From: Mesorhizobium neociceri
Lineage (GTDB): Bacteria; Pseudomonadota; Alphaproteobacteria; Rhizobiales; Rhizobiaceae
Length of the DNA: 64,000 nucleotides
Direction: 5' to 3'
NCBI RefSeq assembly: GCF_013520985.1
Contig: NZ_JACDTY010000001.1
Coordinates: 682,001 to 746,000, forward strand
Numbering within the stretch: position 1 is the stretch's first letter; each line of letters begins with the position of its first letter. This document shows, one piece after another, positions 47,263 through 55,679 of this stretch. A program made the translations under genes and the position numbers. Below the pieces are notes generated by a model. The model made no database searches. It was not told the DNA's origin and was given only the letters and a program-made list of their open reading frames with translations.

Positions 47263-48732
47263 ATGGCCAAGGCGATCATGCTGCAAGGCACGGGCTCCGA
47301 TGTCGGCAAGACCGTGCTGGTGGCGGGGCTTTGCCGTGCGGCCAGGAATCGCGGGCTGAAGGTCAGGCCATTCAAACCGCAGAACATGTCGAACAATGCC
47401 GCCGTCGCCGACATTCCGGGTGACGACAGCGGCGGCGAGATCGGCCGGGCGCAATGGCTGCAGGCGATCGCCTGCGGTGTCGCGCCCAGCGTCCACATGA
47501 ACCCGGTGCTGCTCAAGCCGCAGACCGATGTCGGAGCGCAAGTTGTGGTGCAGGGCAAGGTGTTCGGCGAGGCGAAAGCGCGCGACTATCAGGCGCTGAA
47601 AGGCCGGCTGATGGACGCCGTGCTGGAGTCCTGGGGCAAGGTGGGCGAGGGCGCCGATCTGGTGATTGTCGAGGGCGCGGGCTCGCCGGCCGAGATCAAT
47701 CTGCGCAGCCGCGACATCGCCAATATGGGCTTTGCCACGCGCGCCAATGTGCCGGTCATCCTCGTCGGCGACATCGACCGCGGCGGCGTCATCGCTTCGG
47801 TCGCTGGCACGCATCTGATCCTGCCGGAGGAAGACCGGCGCATGATCGTCGGCTACGTCATCAACAAGTTCCGCGGCGATGTCTCGCTGTTCGACGACGG
47901 CATCAAGGCGATCGACAACTTCACCGGCTGGCGCTGCTTTGGCGTCGTGCCGTGGCTGAAGGCGGCGGCGCGATTGCCGTCGGAGGATTCCGTCGTGCTC
48001 GAACGCCTGGCGTCGGGCGAGAAACGGGCGCTGAAGATCGCTGTGCCGATGCTTGGCCGCATCGCCAATTTCGACGATCTCGATCCGCTCAAGGCCGAGC
48101 CGCAGGTCGACGTGGTGTTCGTGCCGCCGGGGCAGCGCTTGCCGGAGGATGCCGGCCTGGTGGTCATTCCCGGCTCGAAATCGACGATCGGCGATCTCAT
48201 AAAGTTCCGCGAGAATGGCTGGGATCGCGATCTTCTCGCGCACCGCAAGCGCGGCGGCCATGTCGTCGGCATCTGCGGCGGTTTTCAGATGCTCGGGCGC
48301 GTGGTGCGCGACCCCGACGGCATCGAAGGCAGCGCAACCGAGGCGGAAGGCCTCGGCCTGCTCGACATCGAAACGGTGATGGAGCCGGAAAAGACAGTGC
48401 GCAATGCCAGCGCGCGCTCAGTGCCGTTCGGCCTGCCGCTCGAGGGCTATGAGATCCATCTCGGCCGCACCACCGGGCCGGACATGGCGCGGCCGTCGGC
48501 CGTCATCAACGGCGCCGATGACGGCGCCATCTCCGCCGACGGCAAGGTTTTCGGCACCTATCTGCATGGCCTGTTTTCCGCCGACGCTTTCCGGGCAAAA
48601 TTCCTGGAAAGCCTCGGCGTCAAAGGCGGCGGCATCGACTATCGCGCCGAGGTGGAAAAGGCGCTGGACGAGATCGCAGCCGAGCTGGAGATCCATCTCG
48701 ATTGCGACGCGATCTTTGGGTTGGCGAGGTAA
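47263..48732 (+). CDS. cobQ: Cobyric acid synthase
   Basis: A 489-residue amidotransferase of late cobalamin synthesis. The N-terminal P-loop-like segment GTGSDVGKTVLVAGLCRAAR and KPQNMSNNAA start the CbiP/CobQ domain. The C-terminal GATase_3 domain has GICGGFQMLGRVV with the Cys nucleophile and GTYLHGLF with the His. It amidates adenosylcobyrinic diamide at four positions. The start is three bases past the cupin stop. It links cobamide synthesis with the corrinoid methyltransferases, though other cob genes are not in the window. Confidence 0.95.
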   Translation: MAKAIMLQGTGSDVGKTVLVAGLCRAARNRGLKVRPFKPQNMSNNAAVADIPGDDSGGEIGRAQWLQAIACGVAPSVHMNPVLLKPQTDVGAQVVVQGKVFGEAKARDYQALKGRLMDAVLESWGKVGEGADLVIVEGAGSPAEINLRSRDIANMGFATRANVPVILVGDIDRGGVIASVAGTHLILPEEDRRMIVGYVINKFRGDVSLFDDGIKAIDNFTGWRCFGVVPWLKAAARLPSEDSVVLERLASGEKRALKIAVPMLGRIANFDDLDPLKAEPQVDVVFVPPGQRLPEDAGLVVIPGSKSTIGDLIKFRENGWDRDLLAHRKRGGHVVGICGGFQMLGRVVRDPDGIEGSATEAEGLGLLDIETVMEPEKTVRNASARSVPFGLPLEGYEIHLGRTTGPDMARPSAVINGADDGAISADGKVFGTYLHGLFSADAFRAKFLESLGVKGGGIDYRAEVEKALDEIAAELEIHLDCDAIFGLAR

Positions 48733-48802
48733 ATCCCGTCGAACCATACAGCTCTGCGATTAGCGAAGACGCCCGCCGCTTCGTCATCCACGGGCGAAGC
48801 AA

Positions 48803-48847
48803 GGAGCGTAGCGACGCGGCGCAGACCCGAGGATCCATGCCGCGACG
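48803..48847 (+). repeat. 45-bp inverted repeat, copy 1
   Basis: This copy (GGAGCGTAGCGACG... to ...CCGCGACG) matches the inverted copy at 48925-48969 at 37 of 45 positions. The pair could form a long hairpin with a 77-base loop. The sequence type is common between genes in Mesorhizobium. Confidence 0.75.
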
Positions 48848-48924
48848 TCTGTGCGATGCTACAGTGCAGAACCGGCTCTGGTGAGCACGACCTTTATTCT
48901 GAGCCGCTGCGTTCTTCGGCGGCC

Positions 48925-48969
48925 CGTCACGGAATGGATCCCAGGGTCTCCGCGACGTCGCTTCGCTCC
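48925..48969 (-). repeat. 45-bp inverted repeat, copy 2
   Basis: Inverted partner of 48803-48847, with eight mismatches. It lies just left of the IS110-family element and may mark its insertion target. Nothing else coding is seen in 48733-49014. Confidence 0.75.
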
Positions 48970-49014
48970 TGCTCCGCCCTGGGATTGTTTGAGCAGGATC
49001 AGGTAGTTTGGCGG

Positions 49015-49049
49015 CCGGGACTGCGGCCCATCACAGCCGGCAGTCCCGG
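49015..49049 (+). ncRNA. Stem-loop in the IS left region, candidate bridge-RNA part
   Basis: Perfect 10-bp arms CCGGGACTGC and GCAGTCCCGG enclose a 15-base loop with an inner GGC/GCC pairing. It lies 148 bases upstream of the IS110-type transposase. IS110-family elements encode a structured bridge RNA in a non-coding end. The right non-coding end here is very short, so the left side is the only room for one. The RNA is inferred. Confidence 0.35.
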
Positions 49050-49133
49050 CGGCAGGCGACCGTCCCTGGGATCGGGTAACACCCGACGTCATCAAGGTCC
49101 CTGCCGTCTTTGTCCGCCATCGCTTGGAGAGTT

Positions 49134-50167
49134 GATTGGCCGCTGGCTTGCGCCACGCCCGCAAACAATCCGAAGCCTGACAAGGATACCACCAGCATGG
49201 CCTTTTTGCATCAACAACCGCAATTGTGCCTTGGCTTCGATATCGCCAAGGACACCATCACCGTCTCTGACGGCACCACCACCCGCACCATCGCCAATCA
49301 GCGCAGAGCGATCCGTGCCTTCCTGAAGGGCTATAAACACATAGACCTTGTCGTGTGTGAGCCAACAGGCGGTCATGAAGGCCTGTTGCTCGAAGAGTGC
49401 CTGCGCGCCGGCATCGCTTGTCATCGCGCCGACACGCTCAAGGTCAAGAGCTTCATCCGCTCCTATGGCACGCACGGCAAAAGCGACGCCATCAATGCCG
49501 GGATGTTGAGCGGCTACGGCCGCGAACGCTGGGCAAAGCTGGCCCTTTGGCAGGCTCCGGATCCAGATGAGACCCGCTTGCGCGCCTTGGTGCGCCGCCG
49601 CCAGGAGCTCATCGCCATGAAGGTCGCAGAGAAGAACCGCGCCAAGGCACCTGGCGGCTGCGATCTTGCGATCTCCTTCGAGGCTGTGATCAAAGTCGTC
49701 GAGCGTCAGATCCAAGCTATCGATGCGGCAATACGCGAGCTGATCGCCAACAGCAGCACCCTCAAGCATCGGGCAGCCATCTGCACGGCTATGGACAGCC
49801 TCGGCCCGATTGTGGCGGCCAAGCTCTTGGCCATCCTGCCCGAGCTCGGCTCCATGACACGCCGCAAGGCTGCAGCCCTTGCCGGCGTCGCGCAGCATCC
49901 AAATGATAGCGGTCAAAAACACGGCTACCGCAAAATCCGCGGTGGTCGGCCTGATGTCAGAACCGCGCTCTTCATGCCCGCTCTGCGCGCCGCTGCGGGA
50001 AAGGGCGAGTTCGCAGCCTTCTACAAACGCCTCATCGCCAACGGCAAAAAGCCAATGGTGGCCATCGCAGCCGTCATGCGAAAGATCGTCGTCACCCTAA
50101 ACGCAAGGCTTCGAGACGCCGCGATTCCTCAGAGTTGATGACGAAGTTGAGAGGCTGCCGGCCAATC
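49134..50167 (+). mobile_element. IS110-family insertion sequence
   Basis: The element carries one transposase gene (49197-50138). GATTGGCCG at 49134-49142 and its inverted copy CGGCCAATC at 50159-50167 are subterminal inverted repeats, as in the IS1111 subgroup. True ends may lie further left, toward 48900-49010. No target duplication was found, as expected for this family. It separates cobQ from the VOC/AraC pair. Confidence 0.7.
49197..50138 (+). CDS. IS110-family transposase
   Basis: A 313-residue DEDD-type transposase. D15 (GFDIAKDTITV), E55 (CEPTGGHE) and D97 (GKSDAIN) are the first three acidic residues. The fourth position (residue 100) is Asn where most members have Asp. The C-terminal Transposase_20 domain has MDSLGPIVAAKLLAILPELG, with the Ser in NDSGQKHGYRKIRGGR. 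ATG 49197 was chosen; longer frames lack support. The Asn may mean reduced activity. Confidence 0.9.
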   Translation: MAFLHQQPQLCLGFDIAKDTITVSDGTTTRTIANQRRAIRAFLKGYKHIDLVVCEPTGGHEGLLLEECLRAGIACHRADTLKVKSFIRSYGTHGKSDAINAGMLSGYGRERWAKLALWQAPDPDETRLRALVRRRQELIAMKVAEKNRAKAPGGCDLAISFEAVIKVVERQIQAIDAAIRELIANSSTLKHRAAICTAMDSLGPIVAAKLLAILPELGSMTRRKAAALAGVAQHPNDSGQKHGYRKIRGGRPDVRTALFMPALRAAAGKGEFAAFYKRLIANGKKPMVAIAAVMRKIVVTLNARLRDAAIPQS

Positions 50168-50186
50168 GCGAACCCGCAGCGCTACT

Positions 50187-50606
50187 TCACGCCTTCTCGC
50201 CCGCCTTCGGCCAATACGTCCCGAACGACCAGACATTGCCTTCGGGGTCGCGGCAGATGAATTCGCGGCTGCCATAGTCGCGGTCGGTCAGGTCCTGGAT
50301 GATCGTGGCGCCGGCTTTTTTGGCCTTGGCATGGGCGGCGTCGGCGTCGTCGACGGCGACGTAGATCGACTTGCCGCCACTGGGACCGGGTTCGCCGACC
50401 ATCTTGCCATAGTCGTCGCTGCGCGCGGTACCCAGCATGATCATCGAGGAGCCGAAGGTGAGTTCGGCGTGGTGCACGATGTCGCCCTCGCCATAGCGGG
50501 CGCGCACTTCGAAGCCGAAGGCCTCGCACAGCCAGTCGATCATTTTTCCTGCATTCTTGTAGCGCAGGGCCGGGTAGAGCCGGGGCGCTTCGGTGGTGGC
50601 GGGCAT
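50187..50606 (-). CDS. VOC (glyoxalase/bleomycin resistance-like) protein
   Basis: A 139-residue protein with two beta-alpha-beta-beta-beta units. RLYPALRYKNAGKMIDWLCEAFGFE and DPEGNVWSFGTY are typical of PhnB/YjdN-like VOC proteins. The metal ligands are not clearly complete (HHAELTFGSSMIML; Glu in GSREFICRDPEG). Likely function is binding or modifying a small molecule, substrate unknown. An AraC-type gene of the same orientation precedes it with a 72-base gap. Confidence 0.85.
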   Translation of the reverse strand: MPATTEAPRLYPALRYKNAGKMIDWLCEAFGFEVRARYGEGDIVHHAELTFGSSMIMLGTARSDDYGKMVGEPGPSGGKSIYVAVDDADAAHAKAKKAGATIIQDLTDRDYGSREFICRDPEGNVWSFGTYWPKAGEKA

Positions 50607-50678
50607 TAAAAACCTCCTTCATTGGGTTGGTCGATAACCCAGTCTGTTCGAAGGCCCTCCCGCCGTCTTGAAGAAATG

Positions 50679-51503
50679 TTACCTCAGCGCCGTCGGCGGA
50701 TCGCCGGCGAGCTGGCGAAACTCGCGCACCAGATGCGCCTGGTCGGCATAGCCGCAGTCGGCGGCAATATCGGCCCAGTCGCTTTGGTCCTGCCGCGATA
50801 GGCCGAGCGCACGGTTGAAGCGGACGATGCGCGACAGCGTCTTCGGCCCGATGCCGGTCGCATCGGAGAATTTGCCGGCGAGATGCTTGCGGCTCCAGCC
50901 CAGTTTTTCGGCGATCGAGGCAATGCGGGTGCGGCCACCCGATGCGACGATGCGGTCATAGGCCCAGGTGATTTCAGCCGGCGTGTCAGCCGCATGCCGG
51001 AGACGCGTGGCGACGAAGGCCTCGGCGAGATCGAAACGCGCCGCCCAGTCCGGTGCGTTGCCAAGCCGTTCGCGCAGTGCCATGCCCTCGGCGCCAAGCA
51101 CATCGTCGAGCACAACCATGCTGTCGGTCAGCTCGCTCATCGGCAGGCCGAAGAACCGGCGAGCGCCGAGCGGGGTGAAGTTGATCTGCACGCAGCAGGC
51201 GCCGCCAAAGGATTCGATCATCACCGGGCCGGCAAACAGGCCAGCGGCAAAACTGGCGAAACGATCATTGTCGCCAGGGTCTTTGCCGAGGCCGATGGCG
51301 AAGGGTTCGGCGAAGCTGATCACCAGAGGCACGGTCAGCGAGGCGTATTCGATATTGCGGAAATGGCCGGGCGCGGTTTCGCGATAGCCGCAAATGTCCG
51401 ACACAATGTCGTCGAGCGCGGGCGGCGGTGCCCGCCGGAGCATCTCGAACCGCCCGGCGATGGAGCAGTCTTCTTCCTTGCGGCGCTGCATCTCGATCGG
51501 CAT
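50679..51503 (-). CDS. AraC family transcriptional regulator
   Basis: About 274 residues, with an N-terminal ligand domain (DIVSDICGYRETAPGHFRNIEYASLTVPLVISF) and a C-terminal AraC HTH pair (SIAEKLGWSRKHLAGKFSDATGIGPKTLSRIVRFNRAL; DIAADCGYADQAHLVREFRQLAG). It lies upstream of the VOC gene on the same strand and likely regulates it. ATG 51503 is preferred; a Met seven residues earlier is possible. Confidence 0.88.
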   Translation of the reverse strand: MPIEMQRRKEEDCSIAGRFEMLRRAPPPALDDIVSDICGYRETAPGHFRNIEYASLTVPLVISFAEPFAIGLGKDPGDNDRFASFAAGLFAGPVMIESFGGACCVQINFTPLGARRFFGLPMSELTDSMVVLDDVLGAEGMALRERLGNAPDWAARFDLAEAFVATRLRHAADTPAEITWAYDRIVASGGRTRIASIAEKLGWSRKHLAGKFSDATGIGPKTLSRIVRFNRALGLSRQDQSDWADIAADCGYADQAHLVREFRQLAGDPPTALR

Positions 51504-51568
51504 CGGCCATCCTTTGCCGATCAAATCTAGCAGACGCCCTGATCTGAATCAAAACGGGCCGAAAGCAA

Positions 51569-51595
51569 AAGCGCCCGGCCTTTGGCCGGGCGCTT
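51569..51595 (-). terminator. Rho-independent terminator of the small membrane protein gene
   Basis: 12-base arms AAGCGCCCGGCC and GGCCGGGCGCTT enclose a 3-base loop; on the minus strand a TTTTGCTTT stretch follows. It lies 23 bases beyond the stop at 51618. Confidence 0.85.
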
Positions 51596-51617
51596 CGGTT
51601 ACCTGAGATATGCGTGC

Positions 51618-51788
51618 TCAGGCGCCGCGCATCATGCAGCCGGCGGCAAGCACGATGTAGGCGATGAGCATAATCCAGACCGATGCCAAGGGAATAAACG
51701 CAAGAACGCCAAGCGCGGCGAGCACGCCGATGATGGCGATGACAAGGGAAATAATGAAAATAAGCTGAGTGGGTGCACTAAGATTCAT
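51618..51788 (-). CDS. Small two-segment membrane protein
   Basis: A 56-residue protein almost entirely hydrophobic: LIFIISLVIAIIGVLAALGVLAFI and VWIMLIAYIVLAAGCMMRG, two membrane helices with a short loop. ATG 51788 has GGAGGG seven bases upstream. Function is not known; similar small proteins are common in Rhizobiales. It has its own terminator. Confidence 0.78.
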   Translation of the reverse strand: MNLSAPTQLIFIISLVIAIIGVLAALGVLAFIPLASVWIMLIAYIVLAAGCMMRGA

Positions 51789-51891
51789 GTGTGGTCCCTC
51801 CAACAGGATTGCAACCTTGGCCGAAAACCGAACGTTTGCTGGGTTTTCAAGGTAACACTGTTACAGACACTGTTACGTGCCCGGTGCGGCC

Positions 51892-52170
51892 ATGAGCACC
51901 GTATCAGATTCGCGCGACGGTGCCGTAAGCAGGCGGCGACCAAAGCCTCAAACCCCGGAGCAGATGCAGGCCGCCTGCGACGCCTTCAACGCTACCCACA
52001 AGATCGGTGACGTCATCGAGTGCTGGACCGGACCGCGAGAGGGCCGGCCGGTAGAATGCGAGATCCGACATCCCGCCTGCATTCTCGGCGGCCATACGCC
52101 CGTCGTCTACATCGCCGGCGGGGGCGGATGCGTCGCGCTTACTCATGTTGCCGATTGGGTGGCACCATGA
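51892..52170 (+). CDS. Phage-type hypothetical protein
   Basis: A 92-residue protein (MSTVSDSRDGAVSRRR... VADWVAP) with a beta-rich middle (KIGDVIECWTGPREGRPVECEIRHPACILGG). Its stop overlaps the next start as ATGA. Similar small proteins occur in rhizobial prophage early regions. Function is unknown. Confidence 0.7.
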   Translation: MSTVSDSRDGAVSRRRPKPQTPEQMQAACDAFNATHKIGDVIECWTGPREGRPVECEIRHPACILGGHTPVVYIAGGGGCVALTHVADWVAP

Positions 52171-52262
52171 CAGGCCCTTTCGAGGCCCAGCGCGCCTGCT
52201 GGCTGCTCTACGAGATACTGGTCGCAGGGGCGCTCGTGCGCGAAGCGAGTCGCACGCGATGA
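52167..52262 (+). CDS. Very small phage-type protein (31 residues)
   Basis: MTGPFEAQRACWLLYEILVA... ends at 52262. Both ends overlap neighbours by four bases (ATGA), which strongly supports translation as part of a compact phage operon. No function can be assigned. Confidence 0.6.
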   Translation: MTGPFEAQRACWLLYEILVAGALVREASRTR

Positions 52263-52714
52263 ACGTCGACGACGCCCGCAAGCTCCTCGCCGACGCCGGC
52301 TACACGCTCGCCGATCGCCCGCCAATGTCCCGATCCACCTTCACCAACGAGATCCTGCTGTCATGGCAGGACTTCGGGCCGATCGGCGTCATCTTCGAGA
52401 TAGGAGGCGATACCAGCGCTGTCGAGGTCGATCAATTCATAGCTCTCGGCCGCAAGCGCGTCGGCCCCAGCCGAGTGGTCGTCATCGAGGCACCGCCGGG
52501 CAAATACCAAGTGGTGTGCGTCAAACCCAAGAAGAAGGGCTTTCCTCATCAGGAGTGGCACCACGGCGATTTCGACACCCGGCCGCTGGCGATCGCCGCG
52601 GCGAAGGAGCAGGGCAATCTGACTACCTTTGCCTACGTCTACAACGAGCATGGCGCCTGCTCCTACTGCAACGGCGGACCCCCGATTTTCAAACGCGACG
52701 GCTACAAACGGTGA
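52259..52714 (+). CDS. Phage-type hypothetical protein, 151 residues
   Basis: The protein has two basic/aromatic regions (TFTNEILLSWQDFGPIGVIF; VVVIEAPPGKYQVVC) and a C-terminus with a Cys pair (CSYCNGG) that may bind metal. ATG 52259 overlaps the previous stop. It follows the same gene-packing style as the neighbours. Function unknown. Confidence 0.7.
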   Translation: MNVDDARKLLADAGYTLADRPPMSRSTFTNEILLSWQDFGPIGVIFEIGGDTSAVEVDQFIALGRKRVGPSRVVVIEAPPGKYQVVCVKPKKKGFPHQEWHHGDFDTRPLAIAAAKEQGNLTTFAYVYNEHGACSYCNGGPPIFKRDGYKR

Positions 52715-52724
52715 GGAACCAGCC

Positions 52725-53285
52725 ATGACAGCGCAGTACCCTTTGACGTGGCCAGATCTCATCCCCCGCCACAAGACGCGCGAGGCTGGCCGCTTCAAGA
52801 TGACGCTACCGGCGTCGATCGCCAACGTTGAGCATTCGCTGCGCCGTTTCGGCGCCGACAGTGGCAAGGCTGCAAAGAACCTTGTCATTTCGTCCAACTA
52901 CACGCTAACCGAACGCCGGCCGGCCGACCCAGGCGTTGCGGTCTGGTTCGTGTGGGACGAGATCCAAGTGTGCATCCCGATCGATCGCTACACCACGATC
53001 GAGGCGAACCTGCAGGCCATTCACCACGTCCTCGAGGCGAGGCGCGTCGAGATCCGGCACGGCACCCTTGCGCTCGTGCGTGCCTCATTCCGTGGCCTGC
53101 TGGCGATCGCCCCGCCGACCGGCAGCAGCTGGCGCGAGATCCTCGGCTTCAAGCCGGGCGACCACGTGATCGCACTCAACGTCAACGCTCGCTACCGCGA
53201 GCTCGCGAAGAATTCCGGGAATGAGCAGCGCCTGGCCGAGCTCAACGTCGCCCGCGATGCAGCTCTAAAGGAACTGGCCCCATGA
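52725..53285 (+). CDS. Phage-associated J-domain-like protein
   Basis: A 186-residue protein. The C-terminal ~55 residues (SWREILGFKPGDHVIALNVNARYRELAK then EQRLAELNVARDAALKELA) follow the DnaJ J-domain pattern, but the HPD tripeptide is absent. The N-terminal part is of unknown fold (PLTWPDLIPRHKTREAGRFK). Such proteins are common in rhizobial prophages. ATGA overlap with the next small gene supports the reading frame. Confidence 0.75.
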   Translation: MTAQYPLTWPDLIPRHKTREAGRFKMTLPASIANVEHSLRRFGADSGKAAKNLVISSNYTLTERRPADPGVAVWFVWDEIQVCIPIDRYTTIEANLQAIHHVLEARRVEIRHGTLALVRASFRGLLAIAPPTGSSWREILGFKPGDHVIALNVNARYRELAKNSGNEQRLAELNVARDAALKELAP

Positions 53286-53389
53286 AAATCACCCTGGAAA
53301 GCAAAGTCATCACGCTTGTTTCGGGCAACATCGAAATTCCCGGCAGCAAAGAAACATCACCAATGTACCGCCAACTTGGTTGGCAGTAA
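53282..53389 (+). CDS. Small phage-type protein (35 residues), possibly truncated
   Basis: MKITLESKVITLVSGNIEIPGS... ends at 53389. The start overlaps the previous stop (ATGA). It is followed by an AT-rich stretch with no phage gene, so it may be the N-terminal stub of a longer gene lost when the module to its right entered. Confidence 0.5.
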   Translation: MKITLESKVITLVSGNIEIPGSKETSPMYRQLGWQ

Positions 53390-53544
53390 CTGATATTGCC
53401 ATGGCTGCTCGCATTTTCGCTTTTTTAATAACGCTTTGATTCTACAGTATTTTCATCTTCCCCATCAGCGGCGACTGTATTTTAGCATTGCATTAATTAA
53501 AGTTTTAGGCAATCGTTATATACCAAACTGCAAGGGAGGACGAG

Positions 53545-54624
53545 ATGCGTCGACTAATCGTCGTGACGGGAACTCTATACTTGGCTGCAGCGTCAGTCGT
53601 TAACGCGCAGCAGACCCAATCCCAAGGGGTCACAGGCCCGATCACAATTATGAACATGAGCACTCTTCCGGAGGAGGTTAGAACTCCTCAGATGCCGCAA
53701 GAGGTCATCGACGCGGTTAAAGCAACGCCGACTGTGCAAGCCGTTCTTCCTATCCACAACTCTGAGACATTCGCCCAGCAAGTCATCAAAGCTGATGATA
53801 TAGTTTTTGATGCTGGTGCCCATATGGTCTTCACTAACTTAACGGCGCCTTGGGTGGCCATAGTCGCTCACAGGATCAAGTTTCGTGATCCGTTTGGTTA
53901 CTCGTTCATTGAACGGGATATGGGTGTTCAGGCGGGCGCAGCAGGGCAAGACGGTGACGCCGGCGCAAAAGGAGCCGACGATTTCGGGGAGCGCAACAGG
54001 CGGGGCAATGATGGCCATCCCGGTGGGGCTGGTGGTAGTGGCGGCCCTGGCGAGACGATCCAACTGCCAATTGTGTATATAATAGCAGAAAAGCTCTTGG
54101 ACGATCATGACAAGGAGATACCGGCTGGAATACTGAACCTTGCAGTTCTCGTTCGAGGAATTGATGGCGGGACAGGAGGCTCTGGCGGCAGGGGTGGCAA
54201 TGGAGGGCATGCGGGCAATGGCAAGCAGGGCGCCACTAGTCTCTTTGATTGTAAAGAGGGCCCTGGGCCAGGTGGAAATGGAGGCACATCAGGTCCTGGA
54301 GGAAAGGGCGGCCCGGCCGGGAATGGTGGCTCCGGGGCGACGGTGATCTTTGTATCACTTCCAACTGGCGGTGAAACCTTTAGCTACGCCCGAGTAAATA
54401 ACCAGGGGGGCTTGCCCGGCTTAGTAGGCCGAGGAGGTGCGCCTGGTACCCCCGGTCCAGGCGGAGGTGGCGCTGGTCGGAATGGCTTTTGCGGGTCTTC
54501 CGGACCCGGCTCTTCAGGTTCGTATCCTAATCCGGCCAATCTAGGCGATGGAGATCCGGGTGTAGGCGGCAGCAAAGGCGAGATGTATGTGATAAAGATG
54601 AAGGACCTCGGCGGGTTTTTTTAG
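53545..54624 (+). CDS. Secreted collagen-like glycine-rich protein
   Basis: A 359-residue protein. Signal peptide at 1-21 (VVTGTLYLAAASVVNA). Residues 22-125 form a beta-rich domain (VQAVLPIHNSETFAQQVIKADDIVFDAGAHMVFTNL). About 127-165, 205-265 and 285-345 contain many Gly-Gly-x and G-x-G-G repeats (GGTGGSGGRGGNGGHAGNG), interrupted by a short beta segment. The ends of the Gly-rich parts carry Cys residues (FDCKEG; GFCGSS). AGGGAGG precedes ATG 53545. Base use is AT-richer than in neighbours. It is probably a surface or secreted fibrous protein carried as prophage cargo; there is no family I recognise. Confidence 0.75.
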   Translation: MRRLIVVTGTLYLAAASVVNAQQTQSQGVTGPITIMNMSTLPEEVRTPQMPQEVIDAVKATPTVQAVLPIHNSETFAQQVIKADDIVFDAGAHMVFTNLTAPWVAIVAHRIKFRDPFGYSFIERDMGVQAGAAGQDGDAGAKGADDFGERNRRGNDGHPGGAGGSGGPGETIQLPIVYIIAEKLLDDHDKEIPAGILNLAVLVRGIDGGTGGSGGRGGNGGHAGNGKQGATSLFDCKEGPGPGGNGGTSGPGGKGGPAGNGGSGATVIFVSLPTGGETFSYARVNNQGGLPGLVGRGGAPGTPGPGGGGAGRNGFCGSSGPGSSGSYPNPANLGDGDPGVGGSKGEMYVIKMKDLGGFF

Positions 54625-54732
54625 TCAGCAAACGCACCGCCGTTTCGAGCAGATTCCACCCTGATTGCAGCGCCGCTGGCCATATGGCCTGCGGCGAATT
54701 GGCTTAGCCCAACCGCTACTCCCTCTACACCT

Positions 54733-55407
54733 TCAACCCGTGGACCGGCATGCGACAGAGCGCAGCGTCGCGTCTATGGATTCGTCAGAGAAACCAACGT
54801 CGATTGCCGCTATCAGCCGCTCTCGTGAGCGCAAGGCGTCATGATGGGTCTTCGCATTGGCGTAAAAGGCGACGTGCACAGCTCCAGTCGCTTGGTCTAC
54901 GTCATCGATCTCTACCCAAACCGGCTCAAGTTTGAAGTGCACGTCCCATTCGTCCATTGGGGCAGATTGCTGAAGCGTGTCGGATACGCCGTTGCAAAGG
55001 CGAGCCCAATCGTCCGGTCGGACGAGATCATAGTGGCTGCTCGTCAGTTGGATATACCCGCCTGCTACGCGACGTCGGCCCTTTGGCGCTGCCGGATCGA
55101 CGTGGTGCCCTAGGTCACAACCGATGGAAAACAGAGATGTTTGCGTCGCCGCAATACGGACCAAAAAAGCTCTCAGGGCCTTCGAAGTCACGGCTTCCGC
55201 GATGCCGGCAGCCAACTCCGGTCGGCCGCGCAGATCCACAAAACCCCTGTTGCTACGTGTTGGGCTGAAGAACGCTGGATAGGGCACGCTGGTGTGCACC
55301 TCGTTGCTTTGCGAGTTTGTAATGTTCACCGGCATCGCTGGATCTCCGCTTAACCACATGGCAGCAGCAGTGATATCGAACTTGCCGCCTGAATCGCCAC
55401 CGTGCAT
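54733..55407 (-). CDS. Hypothetical protein in the prophage remnant
   Basis: A frame of up to 224 residues. It contains PYPAFFSPTRSNRGFVDLRGRPELAAGIAEAV, a region with two His (GCDLGHHVDP) and a C-terminal acidic part. The start could be ATG 55407 or 55335. There is no signal peptide or known domain. It is on the strand opposite to the other cargo and 30 bases from the truncated Gp37Gp68 gene. Confidence 0.55.
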   Translation of the reverse strand: MHGGDSGGKFDITAAAMWLSGDPAMPVNITNSQSNEVHTSVPYPAFFSPTRSNRGFVDLRGRPELAAGIAEAVTSKALRAFLVRIAATQTSLFSIGCDLGHHVDPAAPKGRRRVAGGYIQLTSSHYDLVRPDDWARLCNGVSDTLQQSAPMDEWDVHFKLEPVWVEIDDVDQATGAVHVAFYANAKTHHDALRSRERLIAAIDVGFSDESIDATLRSVACRSTG

Positions 55408-55436
55408 AGATGCGTGTGTGTGAGGAGATTATTCCC

Positions 55437-55679
55437 ATGGCGCAGACTTCTATCGAGTGGACCGATGTAACATGGAATCCGGTCGCTGGCTGTTCAATCG
55501 AATCGGATGGCTGCAAATTCTGTTATGCGATGCGAATGGCTGCCCGCCTTGAGGCTATGGGGGTCGAAAAATACCGCGGACTGACCAGGAAAAGCGGCGG
55601 TCGCAGCAAATGGACTGGCAAGATATCGCTGGACGAGAAGGCACTTGCGGCGCCGCTTAAGTGGAGAAAGCCGCGTCGG
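55437..55679 (+). pseudogene. Gp37Gp68 (DUF5131) radical-SAM-like protein, 3' truncated
   Basis: The first 81 residues (MAQTSIEWTDVTWNPVAGCS, then GCKFCYAMRMAARL) are a good start of the phage Gp37Gp68 family with three Cys in a C-x6-C-x2-C pattern. Ordinary members exceed 230 residues. At about 55679 the frame leaves the family sequence and runs into the antisense of an integrase gene. GAGGAG precedes the start. It is a fusion point left by a deletion. Confidence 0.75.

Noticed and set aside
49134..50167. Target-site duplication around the IS110-family element
   Set aside because: No convincing duplication found; this family does not normally make one.
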